This document shows, piece after piece, positions 1-9,161 of a stretch of 64,000 nucleotides of DNA. Every line of letters begins with the position of its first letter. The stretch's first letter is position 1. Source of the stretch: Cololabis saira (taxonomy: Eukaryota; Chordata; Actinopteri; Beloniformes; Belonidae). The notes under the pieces were generated by a model, which searched no databases, was not told the DNA's origin, and saw nothing but the letters and a program-made list of their open reading frames with translations. The DNA lies in NCBI RefSeq assembly GCF_033807715.1, contig NC_084592.1, forward strand, positions 434,001 to 498,000, written 5' to 3'. The position numbers and the translations under genes are program-made.

Positions 1-329
1 GCGCGTGATTGTTAAAGGGCCAGTCCCAATCCCCCCTAGTCCTACTTTTCAGCCCTACCCCTAAATTTTGCGCGTTCCCGTGAGGGTAGTGGTGTCCCAA
101 TTCCTCTTTGCATCTAGGGGTAGTGGGCATAACGAGGGCTAGTGTGTATGAATCTAGCCCTTAAAAGCGAGGGATTTCAGATGCTGACTTCGCGACCGAG
201 GGCCTAAGAAAATTTCCCAGAATGCTTTACGTCATCATTTACAGACTGATCAAACAAAAAAACATGGCGGACATTTTTTATTTTTTAGTGAATAAAATCA
301 ATATTTTGAGTTAGTTTCTGCATAAAAAT

Positions 330-359
330 GCGTTTTGAGCATTTTTATGCTCAAAACGC
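330..359. repeat. Short perfect hairpin inside the TIR element
   Basis: A 13-base arm GCGTTTTGAGCAT is followed by a 4-base T loop and its exact reverse complement. The related copy near 54330 does not keep the hairpin, so it is private to this copy. Confidence 0.7.
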
Positions 360-456
360 GAGAAATATACATTTTACTTTCATAATATTCACTCAGTGAA
401 TGTACATAATCACTTGCTTGCTCGTTGTTGCAAAGTCTTTTCAGATCTCGCCAGAA

Positions 457-600
457 TAAAGGCTGATTTATGGTTCTGCGTTACACCAACGCAGAGCCTA
501 CGGCGTAGCTTACGCGGCGACGCGCGCCGTATGGTGTGTGTCGCCGCGTAACCTACGCCGTAGGCTCTGCGTCGATTTAACGCAGAACCATAAATCAGCT
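457..600. repeat. Palindromic MITE module (GCTGATTTATGGTTCTGCG family)
   Basis: About 144 bp form an imperfect inverted repeat that starts TAAAGGCTGATTTATGG and ends CCATAAATCAGC, with a core of TACGGCGTAG / CTACGCCGTA blocks. Stand-alone copies occur at 59595-59716 and 63813-63960. A further copy sits at the same internal position of the sister TIR element at 51788-54650, so it was part of the larger element before that element spread. Confidence 0.85.
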
Positions 601-997
601 CCCGACCCGGCAGCTCTTCTCATCCCCCAAAACATCGGAGCAAATTTCTTAACAGGCGTTATTTGGATAAACTGAGCCCAGGTTGGGGAGCTTAACGGTT
701 ACTTTTACGCCTGGAAAAAATATTAAAACTTAATAAAGTGGCATATTAACAGCGCTACAGCGGAAATTAAAACAGCTTTTAGCTCTGGGCTTCCTGAGAT
801 GGTGTGACGTATGTGCAAACGTAACTACGCAGTTGCTTACATACCCGAACATAAACCACACAGTGACGTAGCAAGTGGTGTCCCAATCCCTAGGGAAGAT
901 TACAAGGGCCCTACGCCTGTGGCTTCATTTTTAGGGCTAGTGGTAGTGGGTGAGGGCTAGTGGTAGAAAGTAGGGTGAACATTGGGATTGGCCCTTA

Positions 998-1467
998 GTC
1001 ACATCTCCAGCAACTTTTCCAGCTGAAAAAAATGGAGTGATGGCATGAAAGAAAAAGTGCTCCAGACAGTCATCAGCAGCAGGGGTCCCAAGATAAGCCA
1101 CCAGAACCACCACAAGAGGGAAAAAAAAAGGCAACGGCCAGGCCGACACTGGCGCAAAGGCTGGTGCGTTTGCGGTTACGGAGGGAAGGCCGGTGCGTTT
1201 GCGGTTACTCCACGATGGAGTTTCTTACAGCTCTTCCAAAACCTGTTGGTGACATCACTGGGGGTTTTTGTTGTGGGTGTTGGTGACCTGATGATTCTTT
1301 CCTGAAGAGCATTTATCTGCGACTGTTCTTTCCAACTCTAATCTCTGATTGCTTGCCTTATTAACTTCTGTCCAGGACCGTCTCTTCTCCCTCCATCACT
1401 AACAACAAGCTTTTTTCTTATGCAGTTTCCCATCTTAATTCTTTTTTTTCGTTTGATTGTTCTTTAG
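998..1467 (+). other. ndufv3 intron; possible decayed coding block at about 1063-1200
   Basis: One frame reads through a proline- and lysine-rich stretch (KPPEPPQEGKKK) that resembles the low-complexity part of Ndufv3 upstream of its conserved C-terminus. A near-direct repeat of GGTGCGTTTGCGGTTAC lies at about 1164-1206. I cannot find a convincing acceptor and donor around it, so I do not call an exon. A pyrimidine-rich tract runs into the acceptor at 1466-1467. Confidence 0.3.
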
Positions 1468-1622
1468 AACCTCCAGAACCCGAGGAACCATTTGACAACA
1501 GCTCCTACAAGAACTTGCAGCACCACAGCTATACAGCTTACACCTTCGCTGACCTGGACTTGGAGATGGCCCGATACCGTCTGCCCCAGCCGTCCTCCGG
1601 GAAGACTTCCCCCAGACATTGA
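1468..1622 (+). CDS. ndufv3: ndufv3 terminal coding exon (complex I accessory subunit, C-terminus)
   Basis: The product is the small NADH dehydrogenase flavoprotein 3 subunit, which sits on the matrix arm of mitochondrial complex I near the FMN-binding subunits. The exon follows a TTCTTTAG acceptor at 1461-1467 and starts with the last two bases of a split codon. It encodes about 51 residues to a TGA at 1620-1622. The conserved family signature is visible: [15 protein letters not shown], then [21 protein letters not shown] and the ending SPRH. This matches the vertebrate Ndufv3 C-terminus closely. Upstream exons, including the mitochondrial targeting peptide, are outside the window. Its position just before pknox1 on the same strand matches human 21q22.3. 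Confidence 0.93.
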
Positions 1623-1855
1623 TGATAACAATGTTATTAAAGTATCCGTGCTAACCCATCTAATGCTGTTGTGTCTTCTGCTAAAGGAAATGGTTGTTCA
1701 TCACTTTCAGATGCTGTAAAACAAAAAGCAGTCAGTCAGAAACACGAGCACACCAGAAACCATAGAATGTCCCAGTTTATTGAAAATGTCCTAGCTGAAC
1801 GTAAGCGTCCCGCTCCATCTTAACTTCCTAGTATAGCTTAATGTCCCTAACCTGA
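1623..1855 (+). other. ndufv3 3' UTR / flank, copy A of a local duplication
   Basis: This sequence begins right at the stop codon. It is nearly identical to 5337-5598, with scattered substitutions and one partial internal repeat in the second copy. It contains ATTAAA-like signals but no classical AATAAA that I can tie to cleavage. 1856-2220 holds no recognisable gene or repeat. Confidence 0.8.
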
Positions 1856-2254
1856 CCCTCAGTTGCCGTGACCTCTGAACTGCAGTTGGGTATTTACACT
1901 TGAAGTTACAGTGGGGTTTTAAAGCATATTTACTGATTAATGCTGCTTTCATCAAATGAGTTCCATAAAAGAAAAAATCCTTGATGACCTGTTTACAAGG
2001 GCCAGGATGATCTATAATAACAGTACTAGTAATATTAGTGATATAATAGAAATAATATCACCTATATTTATTTAACTATTCTCTATACCATGATAAACAA
2101 GTTTAACATAGCAGCAGAAAATTAAATGGAATTCATCTCAGATTTAAAGGCATTTTAAGACTACAAGCCAACAAAAATAATGTTTCCCGAAGTAACTAAC
2201 AGATTGCATCAGAACTTCGTGAGCAAGCATTAGGTGACAGTGTAAAGTCTGTTG

Positions 2255-2970
2255 TGTGCTGCTGACGTCCCCGACCCCCCACTCTGGCCCTCGGCAGGAG
2301 GGTCCCCCTTATGATCCAGGTCCTGGTCCAAGTTTCTACCCCCTTATGATCCAGGTCCTGGTCCAGGTTTCTACCCCCTTATGATCCAGGTCCTGGTCCA
2401 GGTTTCTACCCCCTTATGATCCAGGTCCTGGTCCAGGTTTCTACCCCCTTATGATCCAGGTCCTGGTCCGGGTTTCTACCCCCCTTATGATCCAGGTCCT
2501 GGTCCGGGTTTCTACCCCCCTTATAGTCCTGGTCCAGGTTTCTACCCTCCTTATGATCCAGGTCCTGGTCCAGGTTTCTACCTCCTTATGATCCAGGTCC
2601 TGGTCCGGGTTTCTACCCCCCTTATGGTCCTGGTCCAGGTTTCTACCCTCCTTATGATCCAGGTCCTGGTCCAGGTTTCTACCCCCCTTATGATCCAGGT
2701 CCTGGTCCAGGTTTCTTCCCCCCCTTATGATCCAGGTCCTGGTCCAGGTTTCTACCCCCCTTATGATCCAGGTCCTGGTCCAGGTTTCTTCCCTCCTAAA
2801 GGGGAGTTTTTCTTGCCACTGTTTGGCTTAAGGTTTTTCTCCCACTAGGGGAGTTTTTACCTGCCATTGTTTTTGTAATAATTGCTCGGGGATTTATGTT
2901 CTGGGTCTCTGGAAAGCGTCTAGAGACAACTTTGGTGTATTAGACACTATACAAATAAAATTGAATTGAA
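2255..2970 (+). mobile_element. Dispersed L2-tail-like repeat carrying a 35-bp minisatellite, locus 1
   Basis: The order is a lead-in (ccccgaccccccactctggc...cggcaggagggtcc), a tandem array, a conserved block (ggggagtttttcttgccactg) and a 3' tail ending in ...AATAAAATTGAATTGAAT. The same order recurs at 31231-31962 on the plus strand, and in reverse at 14300-14475 plus 5598-5691 and at 39485-39600. The tail resembles 3' ends of teleost L2-type LINEs. I infer a retroposed origin; no coding part is present. Confidence 0.7.
2306..2795 (+). repeat. Minisatellite, 34-36 bp unit, about 14 copies
   Basis: The unit has the consensus TTATGATCCAGGTCCTGGTC followed by CAGGTTTCTACCCCC. Length differences come from the C-run. 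Some units lack the GATCCA segment. The short open frames inside it are a by-product of repetition. Confidence 0.95.
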
Positions 2971-4039
2971 TAAAGAAACACTCCCTTTTAACAGTTTATA
3001 ACAGGTGAACAACAAGAATTGGGTCATAAAGTTGTGTAGGACTCCAACTTTAAGAAAAAATATATTCATTAGAGATTCCTTATCATCTAATCCTCCACAT
3101 GAGCACCAAAAGCACAAGACGAGACTAAACCCAAGCAAAGTACTACGACCAAAAAGAAAGGAGCAAAAGCCAGGCAAAATAAGTTTCCAACTTAAAGGGA
3201 CTGCTGCGCTGGTCTGGCAGAAAGCAGGCAGAGACGGCAGGTCAGCAGGAAACAAGGGACGGGGTCTGAGGCTGGAGCTGGAACTGGATCAGAGGTGGTG
3301 GCTAAACCAAGAGGATTTCTGTCAGAGCCCCCAGTGTGGAGCTGGAGATGGTACAAACAGTCCTTCATTCACACATGACAAAGAATATACAGTAGAAACC
3401 TGAGAATGAGTCCCCCAGCTGCCGCAGAGTACCCCCCTGCCGGGTGAGACCCGCTGCCCAAACCCGGCCCCGTTCCACCCCGCCCCCACACAGCGGACAC
3501 CCCAGAGTCCCCACAGACGCCGGGGCACGTGCCCCCTGCCCCAACGACAACAGCCCAAGGCAACGATGCCCCCCCAGCGCAGGCACCCAGGCAGAGGCCA
3601 GCCACACCCCAGCCCACACCGGAATGGTCCGGAGAACTGCTCAAGGCAAGTGGCCGCCACCCAGGCCCTTCCCAACCAACCCCACCCGCCGCCACGAGGT
3701 AACACCCCTCTAGAGACCACCAAAGTCCCCACCAGACCAGGGACAGAGCTCCACCGCGACGACCCCCACACTCCCCGCCTGAACAAAAACTGTTAATATG
3801 CAAAAGTTGATCGTGGAGGCCCAAGCACAAGGGTGCGAAGTGCAAATGATTTATAAGTGGGAGTCAGTGCCCATTCAGACACCATTGCTGCCTCAGAGTC
3901 GGATGAGTCGTGCATGAAGAAAGAGTGAGCCACACTGAAGGCCCAATGTGAAGTCTTTGAGGCACAATCACGCTGCAAGCTCTGCATCTCCGGAGTGAAA
4001 GAGGGACGAGAGGATGGTAAACAACCTTCCCAGTATGTG
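2971..4039. other. Intergenic sequence with a C-rich block at about 3410-3790
   Basis: 2971-3400 contains an open frame of about 130 codons (3005-3403) with no recognisable domain. 3410-3790 is strongly C-rich on the plus strand, so long frames are open on both strands. It resembles in composition the C-rich 3' UTR of the L2 element at about 15090-15290. I see no gene. 4055-4130 contains a fragment of a common teleost repeat (CAGTACAGACCAAAGGTTTG). Confidence 0.4.
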
Positions 4040-4233
4040 GCTGACATGCTAAAAGATATACAGTACAGACCAAAGGTTTGGGCGCGCCTTCTCATTCACA
4101 CAGATGGGAAAGGGCGTTCAAACTTCTGTACTGTACTGGGTTTGGACAGAGTGCACAGGACTCTCTGTGCCCGTGTTCTGCCCGAGTTGTCCTACCTCCG
4201 CCAATCGTCCTACCCGTAGGATGAAATGACATA

Positions 4234-4674
4234 CTTCTCTGCCGAGGTGTCCTACCTCAGCAGAAAATACTACTGTACCATCCCCGTTTCTTTTATCTCA
4301 GTTTCTTTTTTTTCCAAAGGTTTTTTCATGCAAATAGATGATTTAACAGCAGGAAATCAGAATGTGCTTCCACATAGATCTATGTGTACGACACTTCGGC
4401 GGAAGAAAATACCCCGTCAGATCACGCTTCCACATGGATAAATGTTGATGTCTATGTGGAAGCGTGGTCTATGTGGAAGCGTGATCTGACGGGTTTTTTT
4501 CTTCCGCCCAAGCGTCGTACACATAGATCTATGTGGAAACACATTCTGACTTCCTGCTGTTAAATCGTCTATTTGCATGAAAAAGCCTTTGGAAAAAAAA
4601 TAAACTGAGATAAAAGAAACGGGGATCGTACGGTAGTATTTTCTGCTGAGGTAGGACACCTCGGCAGAACACCG
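4234..4674. mobile_element. Fold-back (long inverted repeat) element
   Basis: Two arms of about 200 bp are reverse complements with a short spacer near 4435-4453. The left arm starts TCTGCCGAGGTGTCCTACCT and the right arm ends AGGTAGGACACCTCGGCAGA. The arms differ at scattered bases only. There is no coding sequence. A clear target duplication is not visible, so the superfamily is unassigned. Confidence 0.85.
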
Positions 4675-5336
4675 GACCAACACAAGATGACCTGCTGCCA
4701 CGGACGTTTGTGGTTATGTTTTGAAGAAGGCTGCAGAAGCGTGCGTGATGATGAATGCTGACTTCACCCCTGCCACGAGTAAACAGAGTGCAGCGTTCAT
4801 GGATTGGAGGAATCGGGGTTTGCGGCTGTGGTGGGTTCGGGTCCCACTGAGGATCACTCCGGTGGATGGACCTGAGACCACGTTCACCCAGAGTCTGCAA
4901 AAAAGTTCTGGAGGACATAAAGAAGTGACAGTGGCAAAAAGAAAAAAGTCTGTTCTTGCAGGAGCCGGACCGTCCCACTGCAAGCTTCTTCAACTGCCAG
5001 ATAACATGGTCTGCTGAGTTCAATGATGGCGGGAGGTGTGTTGTTGCTAAAGTCTTTTTATATTGGACAAAAAGGAGAAAAAATGCCATCTACATTGGTT
5101 CCTGTTCGGGCTGACATGACATTGATTTTGAAATGGAGAGTAATGTGGAGTTTGGGAACCAGAAGCATAACGGCCACTTTATGGGCCCAGTTTTAGATGT
5201 GATTTGTTAGAAAGCTTGGTTGCTTATTGTATTATTTTTAATTCATGTGGTTTGCTTTCATGGGCTGCACTTTTTTTCTTTGTAATGCATCCATTATTAA
5301 ATCTTCATGTCATCTACTAATTCGGCAGGTGATTGA
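4675..5336. other. Unassigned sequence with a 98-codon open frame (4721-5017, +)
   Basis: I do not recognise the frame. Its product would be basic in the second half (KEVTVAKRKKS), with no signal peptide, membrane segment or known motif. No splice context supports it. It could be a transposon fragment or chance. Confidence 0.25.
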
Positions 5337-5598
5337 TTGATGATAACAATGTTATTAAAGTATCCGTGGTAACCGATCTAATGCTGTTGTGTCTTCTGCT
5401 AAAGGAAATGGTTGTTCATCACTTTCAGATGCTGTAAAACAAAAAGCAGTCAGTCAGAAACATGAGCACACCAGAAACCATAGAATGTCCCAGTTTATTG
5501 TAAATGTCCTAGCTGAACGTAAGCATCCCGCTCCAATTTAGACGTCCTAGCTGAGCGTAAGCGTCTCACTCCATCTTAACTTCCTAGTATAGCTTAAT
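5337..5598 (+). repeat. Diverged duplicate of the ndufv3 3' flank, copy B
   Basis: From GATGATAACAATGTTATTAA onward the sequence follows 1621-1855 almost base for base. Both copies contain CAGTTTATTG and the stretch GTCCTAGCTGAACGTAAGC. Copy B has an extra partial repeat of the GTCCTAGCTGA block. Similarity stops at TATAGCTTAAT, where an L2-like tail in reverse orientation begins. Confidence 0.9.
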
Positions 5599-5691
5599 TC
5601 AATTCAATTCAATTTTATTTGTATAGCGTCTAATACAACAGATGTTGTCTCTAGGCGCTTTCCACAGACCCAGAACATAAACATAAACCCC
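5598..5691 (-). mobile_element. Minisatellite-bearing L2-tail repeat, locus 2, 3' tail part (split by the retrovirus)
   Basis: This is the reverse complement of the tail seen at about 2875-2970. It breaks off at 5691 exactly where the retroviral LTR starts. The rest of the same repeat resumes at 14300. Confidence 0.85.
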
Positions 5692-5999
5692 TGTGGTGGC
5701 AAAAATTGTTGTTCAAAAAGAATGTCAGGACACCTCAGCTGTCTTTCGAAGATTTAATGAAAAGAGGACAAACATTCAATTGAACGGAGCCACACAGTCC
5801 AACCGGTCACATGAACCGACAGTCCTGAGTGCGCTGAAGAAGATTATAGACAGGTTATTTTATACTCTGGAGCTGGAAAAGACAAAACATCACCCATCAC
5901 CCTGGCAACCATGCCAGGCCACTGTGTCAAAGGAACATGACCTTGGCATAGGAATGAAAACAGGCAACAGACAGTGTTATACCAAAATTTTCCATTACA
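5692..5999 (-). repeat. 3' LTR of the retrovirus
   Basis: 308 bp with TG...CA ends. By eye it is identical to the LTR at 13992-14299 over its whole length. A minus-strand TATAAAATAA lies at 5855-5864, and an ATTAAA signal follows it on the same strand. Confidence 0.93.
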
Positions 6000-6012
6000 T
6001 TCCACCCCTTTT
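6000..6012 (-). promoter_or_regulatory. Polypurine tract
   Basis: On the minus strand AAAAGGGGTGGAA abuts the 3' LTR. That is the place and composition expected for the plus-strand DNA primer of a retrovirus. It has one T. Confidence 0.7.
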
Positions 6013-6645
6013 AGCATTTTTATGCTAAACCATAAAATAGGAAATTTTGCAATAGCCTATCCCGTGACCTTTATGCTCTGTCGCGCACCAGCCAAACGCT
6101 AGCACACCCATTCTCCAACGCGGGAGTTACAGAAACCCCGACAGAGGATCTAAGTCACGGGTACAGAAGAGCCAAAACCTCTCCCTCCACTAGGCAATAG
6201 GGGAGAGTCAAAAGACTCAATCTGTCTAGCTACCCTATCATAGATAAGGAAGGAAAAAACCCCCGTAGGGGAAAAGCCCATCATGGAATATAAACTAATC
6301 TACTTCAAACAATACCAAAACAAATCACATTCAGCACAATAGTCCATGAAGGGAAAAGGAGAAGAGAAAAAATCAAAGGCACTGTGTGACTATGCAGTTC
6401 AAGGATAAAATGAGATAACATGTAAAATAATAATAATAATAATAATAATAATAATTTAAAAAAATGACAAAATTCTCCACATGTCCTGGCAAAACCCTCC
6501 ATGTTTTAACCCACCGTACCACGGGGCTAATGCTTGATTCCCTCACAACCTGTCAACAGGACATAACAGCTCATAATCAGTTCAAAACAGCATAAATGAA
6601 AAAAAAACATCATCAACCTGAGGAAGGATTAATGCAGAATATAAA
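6013..6645 (-). other. Retroviral 3' region between env and the 3' LTR
   Basis: No reading frame is recognised. An (AAT)n microsatellite of about 27 bp lies at 6428-6455. Confidence 0.5.
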
Positions 6646-7323
6646 TTAAAGTAGCTCTGGATCCTCCATGGAAGGAGGAACCCACTCATCATTGTGGTCC
6701 ATCTCCTGGGCAAACCGTCCAGGTGCGGTGGGAATGGCAGAAGCTACTAGTTTCTTCACCCATGGCACAATAAAACACAGAAAAACACACAAACCCAAAA
6801 TAATAGTCAGTTCAGGGGCAGAGAGGTTGAACAGTCCAGTTTCCCACCCTGAAATGGAAAACAAGGACCTCCTCTGCAAATGCAACAATTCATTCAGGTG
6901 TCCGACAACATGTGTCACATCGATCTCGTTGGTCAGCTGCCTCGTCACAGTGGTCATGGTACGGAACCATATGTTGTCCTGTAGCTGCAACGCCGTGTTG
7001 GTCATGTTGGTCGTGTTAACAGCAGCCCTTCTCACCAGCCAATGAGGGGCAAGTGCCGCCTCAGAATCGTGGTCTGGGGGAGGTGAGATTGTCGTGCAGT
7101 TGGTCTGTGACGTGTGATCGTGCAGGCTCTCCAACAGCAGCAGAAGCAACCTCACCCCTATGGAGACGACCAGCAGGACGCTGGTCGCCACCCTTAGGCC
7201 GCATCCGAGCCGCCTAAGGGGATGGTACGGCCGTGGCCTCTCGATCAGGTGCATGGCGTGCGCGTGGATCAGGAACCCGTCGGCAGTGGCTGGCGTGGAT
7301 CCACGTGGTACGTCTCTCTGCAA
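6646..7323 (-). CDS. Env-like frame of the retrovirus, surface region missing
   Basis: An uninterrupted frame of 225 codons begins inside the 3' end of the integrase frame, the usual pol-env overlap. Near residues 45-66 is a hydrophobic segment with a run of leucines, as in a leader or signal anchor. NTT/NMT-type glycosylation sites follow. Near residues 168-190 a second hydrophobic segment (LTIILGLCVFLCFIVPWV) looks like the transmembrane anchor, with an acidic tail (about 35 residues) ending SMEDPELL. A normal retroviral Env is 500 or more residues, so most of the surface subunit is absent although the frame is open. I saw no clear CX6CC motif. Assignment rests on position, the anchor and the pol overlap. 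Confidence 0.6.
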   Translation of the reverse strand: MQRDVPRGSTPATADGFLIHAHAMHLIERPRPYHPLRRLGCGLRVATSVLLVVSIGVRLLLLLLESLHDHTSQTNCTTISPPPDHDSEAALAPHWLVRRAAVNTTNMTNTALQLQDNIWFRTMTTVTRQLTNEIDVTHVVGHLNELLHLQRRSLFSISGWETGLFNLSAPELTIILGLCVFLCFIVPWVKKLVASAIPTAPGRFAQEMDHNDEWVPPSMEDPELL

Positions 7324-7414
7324 CCTCGACTGCTGTCTCCGTCACCAGAAGCACTTGGAACGGTCTGTTCCACCTCCGAGCTTTCCAGTGTTTACGTCTG
7401 AAGTCTTTGACCAC
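7214..7414 (-). pseudogene. Retroviral integrase, C-terminal (GPY/F-type) domain
   Basis: The frame reads a basic, SH3-like integrase tail: KHWKARRW, then PFQVLLVTETAVEV and a WIHASHC segment. This matches the C-terminal domain of gammaretroviral integrases. It is in a different frame from the preceding piece, so a frameshift separates them. Confidence 0.8.
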
Positions 7415-7656
7415 GATGTAGTCTCCACTCCGAGGTCATGGAGTTTCGTCTCTGCCGGTTTGGGGAGGGCCGCCTTAACCTGCTTGTTGATATCAGACAA
7501 AACAGACGACAAGGTTGCACAATATCGTAACATTTCGTCTTCACAAAGGCCAGTCTCTTGCTGCTGTCTCTTAAACGGGCCCAATCCCTGTTTAAAGGTC
7601 TCTTGAAACAGGATTTCAAAGGGGCTCAGGCCATTTTTGCTTCTCTGGCGCGCCAC
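7342..7656 (-). pseudogene. Retroviral integrase, segment after the catalytic core
   Basis: The residues NGLSPFEILF and, later, QVKAALPKPAETKLHDL are characteristic of the region between the integrase core and its C-terminal domain. The last part of this frame runs out of register with the conserved sequence, which continues in the 7214-7414 frame. Confidence 0.8.
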
Positions 7657-7744
7657 ATTAGCACCACATTAGGCTGGGTGGTAGGCGCAATGTTGTCGTA
7701 TATATCTACGCCCATGTACTCACCGACCTGTTTCAGTGCCGCGC

Positions 7745-7957
7745 TCACAAACGGAGCGCCATTGTCTGAACTGATTTTTTCGCCAGAATCCCCCGGGAAT
7801 CCCTGGGAATTATCAGGTTCATCAAAGCCTTGGCCACTGCGGCGGAGTCCTGTCTTGTTGTGGGAAAAACTTCAATCCATTTAGAAAACATGCAAATGAT
7901 AACCAAAACAAACTTTTTGCCTTCACTATGTGTAAGTTCAATGAAATCCATCTGCAA
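7745..7957 (-). pseudogene. Retroviral integrase, catalytic core fragment
   Basis: The segment QMDFIELT...KKFVLVIICMFSKWIEVFPT carries the first catalytic aspartate region of the DDE core. After about 45 residues the frame leaves the conserved path. The second aspartate and glutamate region is only visible in another frame or is lost. Confidence 0.8.
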
Positions 7958-8238
7958 ATGTTGAAACGTCTGTCTGGTGGGGGCGAGTTGTGAACCCCCT
8001 CTCGTGAACCAGTGTCATCGTATACCCTCGTATTGCGAATTTCACTCACCATCCCCCACCCCTTGACACATGAAACCTTGTGTCAATTAAGCAAAGTGAG
8101 GGAAAAAATTCTTGGGGAGACATGGCCGGCCGTCGGGCCCCATTCACACCCTGTTAATTACCCTGCAGTCCGCATCCTCCCAGGACCATATTTCAGTGTG
8201 CAAAGCCCTTAGTTACAATTCACCAATCTCAACCGAGG

Positions 8239-8544
8239 TCACAGCCGAGGACGGAAGTAGCAGGGAGACAGATCGTACTTTGAGAGACAAAGGTTGTTTG
8301 GACGCAGTTTCCTTTGCAGCTGCGTCAGCTTGAACATTTCATTGAGAGACAAAATCAGATTGTTAGTGTGATCATCACATTTACACACAGCAATTTGTGT
8401 AGGCAGGAACATTGTATCCACGTGATGCGCTATGGGTCTACCTGTGGAAAAATAAAAAAAACTTATCGGGGACAAAAGCCCCAAAAGCAAAACCTGCAAT
8501 GTTAACTCACGTAGCAGGAGCCCTGGAAGCAGAACCAACAACAA
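8239..8544 (-). pseudogene. Retroviral RNase H fragment (weak)
   Basis: Only a short part (about residues 36-61) is retrovirus-like: GRPIAHHVDT and PTQIAVCKC fit the end of the RNase H domain before the integrase. The remainder is out of frame. Order on the minus strand (RT, RNase H, integrase, env) supports the call. Confidence 0.55.
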
Positions 8545-8861
8545 AAAAGATCAAAGTCAGCATTGTCAATTGCAACCTCACTCAAATTCAGGTCTTGGGG
8601 AACAAAGACAACATCATTACAACAGCATCATCACTCAAATTCAGGTCTTGGGGAACAAATGGATGTTAGCGTTGCGAGTGGTTCTCCATCATCCGCTGTT
8701 GGCAAAAGGGTAAGGGTTAAGAACTTGCTGTAGCACTTGAAGTCATGTAACCCCCCTTTCCGTCCACAGTCTGGACGAAAAGTCGTGAACAGTCAGGCAG
8801 TCCAGGTAGTGGAGGCGTCTGTAACGTCAGTTTCAGGTCAGTGAAGGCGTCGTCAGCCTCG

Positions 8862-9161
8862 TCAGTCCAGGTACCAGGGTCTGATGCTTGCCTTGTAGGC
8901 CTTCTCCATGGGCAATTGCTGCCAATGGTGCCTCAATTTCCGCATAATGCGAGACCCACTGTCGACAAAAACTGGTGGAGCCCAGAATTTACATAATTTG
9001 TTTCTTAACGACCAGTTCTGGCGTTTCTCCTTTTGAATGGCCGTAATTCTGCCAGGTGAGAGGGATCTGCCCTCCCCCGAAATGACATGACCCAGAAACG
9101 CAACCCTCGTGGCAACAAACTGCAGTTCGGACAGGCCGGCTTGATGCCCCTGTTCAGCCAA
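8862..9161 (-). pseudogene. Retroviral reverse transcriptase, C-terminal fragment
   Basis: The stretch VAFLGHVISGEGRSLSPGRI is the conserved segment just after the RT palm in gammaretrovirus-like Pol, with the preceding helix (EQGHQAGLSELQF). No YxDD palm motif is found upstream, so the fragment starts after the catalytic site. Confidence 0.8.

Larger units (their letters stand above)
14..997. mobile_element. Non-autonomous TIR DNA element, copy 1 (GGGCC...CCCAAT termini)
   Basis: The ends are inverted repeats: GGGCCAGTCCCAAT at the left and ATTGGGATTGGCCC at the right. Both flanks inside the ends carry short GGGCTAGTGG-type motifs. The same family occurs in the opposite orientation at 51788-54650, where it is flanked by TTA on both sides; here the left flank is not a clean match. 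A 3-bp TTA duplication suggests a PIF/Harbinger-like or related superfamily, but no transposase is present. It lies in the intron before the last ndufv3 exon. Confidence 0.75.

Noticed and set aside
2588..2848. Proline-rich protein from the minisatellite (PYDPGPGPGFYP repeats)
   Set aside because: Frames change with the C-run length and the array belongs to a dispersed repeat.
3322..3845. Several overlapping long frames on the minus strand
   Set aside because: The plus strand is extremely C-rich, which removes stop codons in many frames; no domain is recognisable.
5692..5999. Coding potential of the LTR (about 100 codons, repeated at 13992-14299)
   Set aside because: It is LTR sequence on the antisense strand of the virus, with no known protein motif.
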